Assembly: GCA_052274345.1 (NCBI GenBank)
Contig: DAVZGP010000001.1
Span: 111,818 to 175,817 of the forward strand
Length of the DNA: 64,000 bases
DNA from: Clostridium_AD sp937920395
GTDB taxonomy: Bacteria > Bacillota > Clostridia > Clostridiales > Clostridiaceae
Reading direction: 5' to 3'
The notes beneath the pieces are model-generated. The model was given only the letters and a program-made list of their open reading frames with translations, was not told the DNA's origin and did no database searches. The translations under genes and the position numbers were made by a program. Shown here one piece after another: positions 56,809 through 64,000 of the stretch; position 1 is the stretch's first letter; every line of letters starts with the position of its first letter.

Positions 56809-58458
56809 CTATAATGTTGTGTATTTTTCATGTAATATTTTACTTAACTCTGAATTGATTTTTACCTCAATTAGCTTAATTCCTTCCAAAGTCAGTGCTT
56901 CATTAAAGTCATCTTCAAACTGCTTATAATCTTTCGCTTCATAATAGATTGTATTATACAAAGTTTTTACGCCCTCAAAATTTATTCCCTGTGGTGTTAA
57001 AAATAAATGTTCAAAATGATTTTCTTTACTTTGAGGTAAATATCTAAAAATTCCTCCCCCATCATTATTTAATAACAGGATAATTAAATTTAAATTATGT
57101 GCCTTTCCAATTAATAATCCATTTAAATCATGGTAAAATGCCAAATCACCTGCTATTAAAACTGTTGTATGATTTGATGTAGATATACCTAGTGCGGTGG
57201 AAACAGTACCATCAATTCCATTTGCCCCTCTATTACATAAAACCTTTATATTCTGATTACGGGTTTCAAAAAAGTAATCCATATCACGAATCGACATACT
57301 ATTTGCTACAACTAATCTACTTTTTTCTGGCAGCATACCTTGTAGCTTTTGAATTAATTTTCCTTCAAATAGGTATTCTTCATCCTTTGCACCATTAAGT
57401 TGTTTACGCATTTGTTTCTGATATCTTAACCACTTATCTAAATACTCTCTATTACTATTTTCTATACCAATAGAGGTAGCAAACAATTTTGGTGAAGAAA
57501 CAATATATCTTTTCGTTGACAATGATGGATTACAATATTTAAAACTTTCACCAATTTGTATATATAAAGCCTCTTTATGTAGTGTCAAAAACTGCTGCAA
57601 CCTTTTAGAAACAGGTAACTGCCCAAAGTGAATAATAAATTCAGGTTCTAATCCTCTTTTAATATCATCATCTTTTAAAAAAGCATCATAACTATCAATA
57701 ATAATATTACTAGAGTAATTTCTTAAATTTGAAATTGGGTCAGCAAGTATTGGTATTTTTAACCGTTCTCCTAGTTCTAAGACTTGTTTATGATAGTTTG
57801 AATATGCATCTCCACCACAAATAATAATTCCATTTTTATTTTTAAAAATGGAGGCATCCATGAAAATTTGATTTTCTCCTTCGCTGAATTCAAATTTGTT
57901 TTTTGCACGCCCTACAGTAAAGTTAAGCTTACTTAAATCTGGAGTTAAAGGGTCACGAATTGGTACATTAATGTGGATTACCCCATATTCTTTTGACATA
58001 GCACTTACATATGCTTTCTGCATCACCACACGTACATACCTGTACATACTTTCACTTTCCTCAGGAAGTGCCAGTTCTTCGTAATATTTTGTAAAGTTGT
58101 CGAATATTTTATTCTGATCAATTGTTTGTGGTGCCCCAACATTACGGAGTTCAGGTGGGCGATCAGCTGTTAAAACAATTAATGGTACTCCTGAATACTT
58201 TGCTTCCACAATGGCAGGTAAATAATTCGCCACAGCGGAACCTGAAGTACAAACTAATACCACAGGTCTAGCCTGTTCTTTAGCTATACCTAGCGCAAAG
58301 AAACCTGCAGAACGCTCATCAACATTTACATAGATTTTAAAATCATGTTCACAAAATAATATAGATATGGGTGTAGATCGTGAACCTGGACTAATTACAA
58401 CTTCACGCACACCTAATTGATATAGTTCGTCAACTAACGCAGCAATATAATTTGTCAT
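56809..58458 (-). CDS. menD: SEPHCHC synthase
   Basis: 549 aa ThDP enzyme joining isochorismate and 2-oxoglutarate. N-terminal VREVVISPGSRSTPISILFC, GSAVANYLPAIVEAKYSGVP, and the ThDP motif region AGDLAFYHDLNGLLIGKAHN with NNDGGGIFRYLP. Full length. First-but-one gene of the operon, 16 bases after menF. Confidence 0.95.
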   Translation of the reverse strand: MTNYIAALVDELYQLGVREVVISPGSRSTPISILFCEHDFKIYVNVDERSAGFFALGIAKEQARPVVLVCTSGSAVANYLPAIVEAKYSGVPLIVLTADRPPELRNVGAPQTIDQNKIFDNFTKYYEELALPEESESMYRYVRVVMQKAYVSAMSKEYGVIHINVPIRDPLTPDLSKLNFTVGRAKNKFEFSEGENQIFMDASIFKNKNGIIICGGDAYSNYHKQVLELGERLKIPILADPISNLRNYSSNIIIDSYDAFLKDDDIKRGLEPEFIIHFGQLPVSKRLQQFLTLHKEALYIQIGESFKYCNPSLSTKRYIVSSPKLFATSIGIENSNREYLDKWLRYQKQMRKQLNGAKDEEYLFEGKLIQKLQGMLPEKSRLVVANSMSIRDMDYFFETRNQNIKVLCNRGANGIDGTVSTALGISTSNHTTVLIAGDLAFYHDLNGLLIGKAHNLNLIILLLNNDGGGIFRYLPQSKENHFEHLFLTPQGINFEGVKTLYNTIYYEAKDYKQFEDDFNEALTLEGIKLIEVKINSELSKILHEKYTTL

Positions 58459-58474
58459 TTTTTTCTCCTCTTCA

Positions 58475-59629
58475 CTATAAGCTTTCTATTATTGTTTTTA
58501 GCTTATCCTTTGTTTCAATATATTCGACTTCACAATTTGATTTATCTACTATTCCACATCCTGCATAGGCATATGCTATATTTTCTACAATCAGAGCAGA
58601 TCTTATTCCTGCTACAAAAATACCATCCCCATTTTCATCCATTATGCCAATAGGCGCCGCATACAAGCCTCTTTCATGTTTTTCATATCTTTTGATTAAT
58701 TCCAGAGCTTTATCTACCGGATTACCACCTAAGGCAGGGGTAGGATGAAGTCGTTTTACCCATTGAAGTAAAGTGCTGTTTTTATCAGTTCCATGAATAG
58801 CTGTTTGTAAATGATGCAGATTTTTAAGTGTTAAAATTCTAGTCTCATCGACAATCAATTCATCTGTAAATCTCTTCATAACTTTAACTATTGAGTCAAT
58901 AACAATTTGATGTTCATGGCGATTTTTAGTATCCGTTAATAACGCCTCTTTCTGTAACTCATCATTCTCATTGCTTCGCAAAATAGTGCCAGCAAGAGCG
59001 TAACTTAATACTCTGTTTTTATCTTTTTGGACCAAAATCTCTGGTGTTGCACCTAAAAATGTTTTACCGTCCTTAAAATAACCAAATACAAAACTATTTA
59101 TGCTTTGTCTCAAAAGCTTCTGTAATACACTTTCTACATTTATTAGAGCACCACATTCAATTTTAACTTCTCTTGAAATAACAACTTTATTTACCTCTTC
59201 TTTCGAGATTGCATCTTTTGCCGCAGAAAACATTTGTGTCCATGCTTCATAATCGTCCATTTCATATATATAAGAATGCTGGCAAACTTCCACTTCCCTA
59301 TTTTCAATTTCAACTAAATCTTGAAAATAGTAAAATGTCTGTTTACCATCCTTTTCAACAAGATAATATTCAAATGCAACATTTTCATTACCAAATCCCG
59401 CCCACTTTTCATCTTTGATTGAATTAAAAAATGTCATTGATGAGAAAACATATAAATAATCCTTTATACTTTCATCAATAGAAACGGCTTTTAAACGTTT
59501 AGCCCCAAGAATCAACTCTTTTTTTATTGGATTATAGAATGAAAACTTTTCCTCGTTTTCAAAATGCCTCCAAAACGAAAGCGGATTATCTAATTTAATC
59601 TGTTTTTCATAATATTTCAAATTATACAC
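58475..59629 (-). CDS. menF: Isochorismate synthase
   Basis: 384 aa chorismate-utilising enzyme. Family motifs: FLGATPEILVQ, ALAGTILRS, RHEHQIVIDSIVKVMKRF, LHPTPALGGNPVDKALELI and GIRSALIVENIAYAYAGCGI. It is shorter at the N terminus than E. coli MenF, as in many Firmicutes. Leads the menF-D-H-B-E-C-menI-menA operon; GAGGTG site. Confidence 0.92.
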   Translation of the reverse strand: MYNLKYYEKQIKLDNPLSFWRHFENEEKFSFYNPIKKELILGAKRLKAVSIDESIKDYLYVFSSMTFFNSIKDEKWAGFGNENVAFEYYLVEKDGKQTFYYFQDLVEIENREVEVCQHSYIYEMDDYEAWTQMFSAAKDAISKEEVNKVVISREVKIECGALINVESVLQKLLRQSINSFVFGYFKDGKTFLGATPEILVQKDKNRVLSYALAGTILRSNENDELQKEALLTDTKNRHEHQIVIDSIVKVMKRFTDELIVDETRILTLKNLHHLQTAIHGTDKNSTLLQWVKRLHPTPALGGNPVDKALELIKRYEKHERGLYAAPIGIMDENGDGIFVAGIRSALIVENIAYAYAGCGIVDKSNCEVEYIETKDKLKTIIESL

Positions 59630-59693
59630 CTCTATATTTAAATTATAATAAATTTTCTAATCTCTGATATACTAACCAATCGACCCATCAGAG

Positions 59694-59867
59694 TTATTTT
59701 ATAAAAGCATCCTTATAAATTTTTTCTTTGTCTTTTTCTAAGCTATAACAACTTTTTTTACTGTTACTTTCATTATGATCACAATTGCTTCCACAACATC
59801 CTAATCCTAATTTAGACATTAAAAACATTACACCCATAAACATTAATACTGATATTATTGTTCCCAT
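59694..59867 (-). CDS. Small Cys-rich membrane protein
   Basis: 57 aa from the ATG at 59867 (GGAG eight bases upstream; a GTG three codons earlier is also possible). One transmembrane helix (TIISVLMFMGVMFLMSKLGL) is followed by a GCCGSNCDH cluster and a charged tail. A metal- or redox-active membrane peptide is suggested by the Cys/His cluster, but the family is not recognised. It lies 65 bases upstream of menF in the same direction. Confidence 0.55.
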   Translation of the reverse strand: MGTIISVLMFMGVMFLMSKLGLGCCGSNCDHNESNSKKSCYSLEKDKEKIYKDAFIK

Positions 59868-59992
59868 ATCTACCACTCCATTCTTTTTTATATAACTTAT
59901 TATAAAAAAAACTTATAAAGATTTTATGTAGAAATGAAGCATTTAAAGAAATATTTATAATGAATAAATTTTGTACGTAGTTTAATATGGAC

Positions 59993-60020
59993 AATTGTTA
60001 TAATTCAAATTGTAACAATT
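59993..60020. promoter_or_regulatory. Inverted repeat in the divergent promoter region
   Basis: AATTGTTA and TAACAATT separated by 12 bases, between the small Cys-rich gene and the CcdA-like gene. The layout suits a dimeric repressor such as the MarR-family protein at 62375; this is inference. Confidence 0.45.
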
Positions 60021-60101
60021 ATGTGAAACACACAAGATCTCCATATCTTTTTAGTATAATATTTACAGTTGTGATTTTTCTCATAGAAAGGAGTTTTTAC
60101 T

Positions 60102-60863
60102 ATTTCGTATTTTACATTGAGGCTTTATGAAATTATGGGTATGTTAAACAGACTTTTAAGTGACCCTATAATGAATTTTTCAGAAAATCTAAATATACCT
60201 TTGATTGGTGTTTTCTTAATTGGGATTATTGGTTCAACCGCTCCATGTCAACTCACCACAAACCTTGGAGCTATTGGATTTATTACAAAGGATGGATCTA
60301 CCAATAAAAATCTTTTTAAAAGTGCATTATGGTATTCACTTGGTAAGCTAACTATATTCTTGTTTTATGGAATATTAATATTATTATTTAAGGTTAATAT
60401 ACAAAGAGCATCTATACCTTTCTTTAGCTTATTTAGAAAGCTTATGGGACCTTCTGTAATAGTTATTGGGCTTTATATCTTAGGTGTTTTAAATTTAAAA
60501 GGATCTATTGGAAATTCATTTATAGCTAATGTTGATAATTTAACATATAAGTTTAAGCTATTTAATCCCTCATTTATAATGGGTTCACTATTTTCACTAG
60601 CCTTTTGTCCAACTTTATTTTGGTTATTCTTCGGAATTATTGTTCCTCTAAGCTTTAAATCTCCTTTGGGAATAATTTATCCTCCGCTTTTTGCATTAGG
60701 AACCCTTATGCCCATCTACTTAATATTATTATTGATTTTTATAGGAAAAACTAACTTTAAATCCAACATAACAAAATTCAAAAATATTCAAATCACAATT
60801 AGAGTTTTTGGGGGGCTTTTACTTATTATCTTTGGGTTAATTGATAGCTTTATATATTGGTAA
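60102..60863 (+). CDS. CcdA-like (DsbD-type) membrane protein
   Basis: About 253 aa, six or seven membrane segments. Cysteines in STAPCQLTTNLGAIG and SLAFCPTLFWLFFG occupy the two redox-active positions of the CcdA/DsbD membrane domain. An AAAGGAG site at 60087-60093 is eight bases from an ATT (60102); the first conventional start in frame is a TTG at 60117, 23 bases from it. An ATT start is therefore likely, giving ISYFTLRLYE. It forms an operon with ccdA, the TlpA gene and others. It may transfer thiol electrons across the membrane. Confidence 0.65.
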   Translation: MSYFTLRLYEIMGMLNRLLSDPIMNFSENLNIPLIGVFLIGIIGSTAPCQLTTNLGAIGFITKDGSTNKNLFKSALWYSLGKLTIFLFYGILILLFKVNIQRASIPFFSLFRKLMGPSVIVIGLYILGVLNLKGSIGNSFIANVDNLTYKFKLFNPSFIMGSLFSLAFCPTLFWLFFGIIVPLSFKSPLGIIYPPLFALGTLMPIYLILLLIFIGKTNFKSNITKFKNIQITIRVFGGLLLIIFGLIDSFIYW

Positions 60864-60911
60864 TTAAACATTAATTAGTATCATTAATACTAAATCGGAG
60901 GTGTTTTATAC

Positions 60912-61616
60912 TTGAATGACATAACAGTATTATTAGCTTTCTCTGCAGGTCTTCTATCATTTTTATCTCCTTGCGTCCTTCCACTAGTTCCTGCATATAT
61001 TAGTTATTTAACTGGTTCTTCTATAGAGGAATTAAAGGATGGCAAGGCTAAATTTTCTACTCTATATAATTCCTTTGGATTTGTGTTAGGTTTTTCTATT
61101 ATTTTCATTTTAATGGGTGTTTCTATAACTTCTCTTGGTAAATTACTAACTACCCATAAAGATTTGTTTAGAAAAGTTGGAGGGACCCTTATTGTTGTTT
61201 TTGGTCTCCATACCCTTGGAGTGTTTAAAATAAAATTGTTATATCGCGAGAAAAGGTTTTTATATTTTAATAAAATTAAAGGCCCATTTAGTTCAGTAAT
61301 AATGGGAATGGCTTTTGCTGCAGGTTGGACCCCTTGCATTGGTCCTATATTATCCTCAATACTCATCTATGCTACAAGTATGAACTCTGAGGGTAAAGGG
61401 GTTTTACTTCTGATAATGTATTCCCTTGGACTCGCTGTTCCATTTATTTTAACTGCCATGGCCATAGGGAGCTTTACTAAACAATTTAGAAAGTTTTCAA
61501 AATATCTACCTATAGTATCTACAATTAGTGGTTTATTAATGATAACAATGGGAGTTATGATCTTCATGAACAAATTAGCAATATTAAGTCAATATACAAA
61601 TTTTATTAATTTCTAA
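60912..61616 (+). CDS. ccdA: Cytochrome c biogenesis/thiol-disulfide membrane protein CcdA
   Basis: 234 aa, six membrane segments. Classic motifs FLSPCVLPLVPAYISYLTG and GMAFAAGWTPCIGPILSSIL carry the paired cysteines. TTG start with GGAGGTG site. Carries reducing equivalents from thioredoxin to extracytoplasmic proteins, here most likely the TlpA-like protein encoded 18 bases downstream. Confidence 0.92.
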   Translation: MNDITVLLAFSAGLLSFLSPCVLPLVPAYISYLTGSSIEELKDGKAKFSTLYNSFGFVLGFSIIFILMGVSITSLGKLLTTHKDLFRKVGGTLIVVFGLHTLGVFKIKLLYREKRFLYFNKIKGPFSSVIMGMAFAAGWTPCIGPILSSILIYATSMNSEGKGVLLLIMYSLGLAVPFILTAMAIGSFTKQFRKFSKYLPIVSTISGLLMITMGVMIFMNKLAILSQYTNFINF

Positions 61617-61634
61617 TAAAAGGAGAGAATAAAT

Positions 61635-62222
61635 ATGAAAAAATATCTAATAGTACTTATAGTTTCCATCGTTATAGGTGGCTCCATTTATACTTTAAAC
61701 ACCTATAATGCATCAAACTCTAAATCTAACTCATCTGTGGGAAGCACAGACAGTAGTACTACTCAAAATAATACCTCTATCCAACCTATCGTAACAAACC
61801 CTAATGCTGCTAAAATCAAGGCTATAGATTTCAAATTAAAAGATCTTAACGGTAAAGAATTGTCTTTAAGTGACTTAAAAGGTAAGAAAGTATTCCTTAA
61901 TTTTTGGGCAACTTGGTGTCCTCCATGTAAAGCAGAAATGCCTGAGATTGAAAAATTATATCAAGAAACAAAAAATAGCAACTTAGTTATAGTCGCCGTA
62001 GAGATAGGAGAGCCTTTAAGCACGGTTAAACCCTTTATTGATAGTAACAAGTATAATTTTAGAGTGCTTATAGATCCTGATCAGAGTGTTGCCGCTAAAT
62101 ATAATATAACATCTATTCCAACTTCATATTTCATTGATGTAAATGGAAATATCGTTTCTAAAAGTATTGGTGGTATGAATATTGATCAGATGAAAACATA
62201 TATTAAGACTTTAGATAAATAG
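61635..62222 (+). CDS. TlpA/ResA-like membrane-anchored thioredoxin
   Basis: 195 aa. N-terminal membrane anchor (YLIVLIVSIVIGGSIYTL), a Ser/Thr/Asn-rich linker, and a thioredoxin domain with the CPPC active site in FLNFWATWCPPCKAEMPEIE. The cis-Pro segment is ITSIPTSYFIDVNG. It should receive electrons from CcdA and reduce extracytoplasmic disulfides or metal sites. AGGAGAG site. Confidence 0.9.
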   Translation: MKKYLIVLIVSIVIGGSIYTLNTYNASNSKSNSSVGSTDSSTTQNNTSIQPIVTNPNAAKIKAIDFKLKDLNGKELSLSDLKGKKVFLNFWATWCPPCKAEMPEIEKLYQETKNSNLVIVAVEIGEPLSTVKPFIDSNKYNFRVLIDPDQSVAAKYNITSIPTSYFIDVNGNIVSKSIGGMNIDQMKTYIKTLDK

Positions 62223-62374
62223 TTAATGAAAAAAATAAATTCAATATCCATTAAATGGTACAGGGTACTGCTTTAAGTTTAAGCAATACACTTTATTATT
62301 GAAATTGAACATATTTTAAATAAAATAAAATAAAACAATATAATATAATGAATAATTAAGAGTGGGAGGTTGTA

Positions 62375-62806
62375 ATGTTTGATATTGAATCAAGTGTGTG
62401 TTTTATAAATAGTAAGACATCTAAAAAAATGGTGAATATGTTTAATGAAAGATTAATTCCACTTGGTGTAACCAGGGTTCAGTGGATAGCTATGTATTAT
62501 TTATTAAAATATGGAGACCTCAGCCAACATGAATTAGGAGAAAGAATGGACATTAAAGAGTCTACTGTTGCAAGGCTTTTAGATAGAATGGAAGAGGAGG
62601 GCTTAATTAAAAGATCTAAGGCAAGGGAAGACAAAAGAGTTACATATATTAATCTTACCCATAAAGGTAGAGAGAGAATTGAAGAGCTTTTACCAGAAGG
62701 ACAAAAAATGAGCAAGCTTTTTTCAATGAGCATTACAGAAGAGGAAATCCAAGTATTTAAAAGAGCACTTCAAAAATTCCTGGGAAATTACTATCTATAC
62801 CAGTAA
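62375..62806 (+). CDS. MarR-family transcriptional regulator
   Basis: 143 aa winged-helix regulator: TRVQWIAMYYLLKYGDLSQH, recognition helix KESTVARLLDRMEEEGLIKR, wing KAREDKRVTYINLTHKG. GGGAGG site. No cysteine sensor in the N-terminal helix apart from one Cys near residue 9. It lies between the TlpA gene and the multicopper oxidase and may control both. Confidence 0.9.
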   Translation: MFDIESSVCFINSKTSKKMVNMFNERLIPLGVTRVQWIAMYYLLKYGDLSQHELGERMDIKESTVARLLDRMEEEGLIKRSKAREDKRVTYINLTHKGRERIEELLPEGQKMSKLFSMSITEEEIQVFKRALQKFLGNYYLYQ

Positions 62807-62917
62807 AGGCTGGGCTTCAAATATTCGCTGTTATGCAGATTAAACTTGAAGAGTTTGTGCTAATAACACTTCTATTGAATATTATAATATTGAATTAATT
62901 TTTTAGGAGGAATATAT

Positions 62918-63810
62918 TTGGTTATTACACCTGATGTTTCAAATCTATCTTTTAAAATGAGAAATGGTATTAAGTATTTTGAATTGATAGCAGAAAAAGT
63001 AAAACAAGAAATATTACCAGGCTTATATATAAATGGATTAGGATACAACGGTAATATACCAGGCCCTACAATACAAGTATATCCGGGAGATTATGTGAAC
63101 TTAAGGATATATAATAAACTAGATGAACCAACAAGTGTACATTGGCATGGGTTAGACATACCAAATTTAATGGATGGAGTTCCAGGCGTTGAACCATCGC
63201 CACAAATATTATCTGGAAGTTATTTTGATTATTATTTTAGAATTATAAATCCACCAGGAACTCATATGTACCACACTCATATGGACTCAAGTAAACAGGA
63301 AATGATGGGGTTAGGTGGAGGTTTCATTATTTTAGATCCATATGAGACCGATAGGATAATCCAGAAAGATTATTTTATTATGCTTCATGAATTTCATCTA
63401 AAGGATCTCAAAATGCAAGAGGTAAAAAAAGGCACCTACGATATTGATCCCATGTCTCATGATTTCAATTTTTTTACTATGAATGGTAGATGTTATCCAT
63501 ATACTACACCATTAGAAGTAATGAAAGGAGATATGGTAAGAATAAGGTTAGGGAATATAGTATGGATCCTCACCCAATCCATATTCATGGGCACCAATTT
63601 TTGGTATCTGCATCGGATGGCAATACTATACCATGCTATGGTAGATTGAAGAAAAATACAATACTAGTTGCTTCAGGTGAAACCTGGGATATTGAGTTTA
63701 AGGCAAATAATCCAGGCGTATGGCCCTTTCACTGCCATATTCCACATCATATGTCCAATAATATGACTAGTAAAATGGGTGGTATGTTTACAACTATTGT
63801 TTGTAAATAG
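62918..63810 (+). pseudogene. Multicopper oxidase with a frameshift
   Basis: The first frame encodes two cupredoxin domains: GYNGNIPGPTIQVYPGDYVN, VHWHGLDIP and GTHMYHTHMDSSKQEMMGL (type 2/3 copper ligands). Near 63557 the frame shifts by one base; the last domain is read in another frame with DPHPIHIHGHQFLV and PFHCHIPHH, holding the type 1 copper Cys and His. All ligand motifs are present across the two frames. No signal peptide is seen. A single-base indel or a sequencing error is the simplest reading. TTG start with AGGAGGA site. Confidence 0.8.
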
Positions 63811-64000
63811 ATAAGATATAGTAATACTAAACGGAGCCATTAAACCATATTTAGATTTATTGTATATAATGGTATAACTTACTCGGAAGTTGTTTCGCAG
63901 TCTTATATACTCGCGTAGCAATTATACTATTTAAAAACAATATAAATCGGAATTTGTCAACATAGTTGTCGCATTTTTTAATTTCAACCTTTTTATGATG
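63811..64000. other. Window-end stretch without a recognised gene
   Basis: Nothing recognisable is seen in these 190 bases. Confidence 0.4.

Overview
The window is AT-rich DNA (about 30% G+C by eye) with Clostridium-like gene content: the yicC-remA-gmk-rpoZ-coaBC-priA block, strong AGGAGG-type ribosome binding sites, many short operons and numerous long hairpin terminators. I infer a Clostridium sensu stricto or close relative. No rRNA, tRNA or CRISPR array is visible. The unusual point is that the right-hand third encodes a complete menaquinone pathway and a FixABCX complex, which most clostridia lack.

Layout. (1) 1-13.6 kb is conserved housekeeping DNA: the priA/coaBC/rpoZ/gmk/remA/yicC operon, an aminotransferase, an NCS2 purine permease, an asparaginase, a large secreted glycosidase-like protein and an OhrR-type regulator. 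(2) 13.6-31 kb is a carbohydrate-catabolism island in decay. An intact five-gene operon (three Gfo/Idh/MocA dehydrogenases and two sugar-phosphate isomerase/epimerases, 25.8 to 20.9 kb, minus) and two apparently complete AraC regulators survive. Around them lie wrecked genes: two GH3 beta-glucosidases, a GH130-like phosphorylase, an ADP-ribosylglycohydrolase, an alpha/beta hydrolase, a polysaccharide deacetylase, a serine beta-lactamase-like gene and two truncated AraC genes. Nearly all are broken by internal deletions. The island is bounded by two direct copies of the 3' end of one FAD-dependent oxidoreductase gene. (3) 31-37.4 kb is mobile or accessory DNA: two small XRE regulators, one with a repeated operator, a DUF3102-like protein ending in a J-domain motif, 1.8 kb of non-coding decayed DNA with large palindromes, and a degenerate IS3-family element. 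(4) 37.4-39.9 kb holds a two-component system and a small FeoB-associated-type Cys-rich membrane protein.

(5) 40.2-59.9 kb is a redox region. A lone HhH/PD-(D/E)XK nuclease-like gene precedes hepT (polyprenyl diphosphate synthase), a YtkA-like secreted Met-rich protein, a NosR/NapH-like membrane polyferredoxin, ubiE/menG and fixABCX. A decayed second copy of part of the cassette follows (FeoB-associated remnant, hepT remnant, frameshifted DoxX, YtkA-like paralogue). The convergent men operon (menF-D-H-B-E-C-menI-menA) comes next. (6) 60-64 kb has two CcdA-like membrane proteins, a TlpA/ResA thioredoxin, a MarR regulator and a frameshifted multicopper oxidase.

How the parts fit: men genes, hepT and menG would make menaquinone. 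FixABCX could move electrons from NADH into quinone and ferredoxin. The NosR-like polyferredoxin is a plausible partner at the membrane. The YtkA, CcdA, TlpA and multicopper oxidase genes suggest extracytoplasmic copper or thiol redox chemistry. This joint function is inference from gene neighbourhood. Gene calls rest on motif recognition; no database search was possible.
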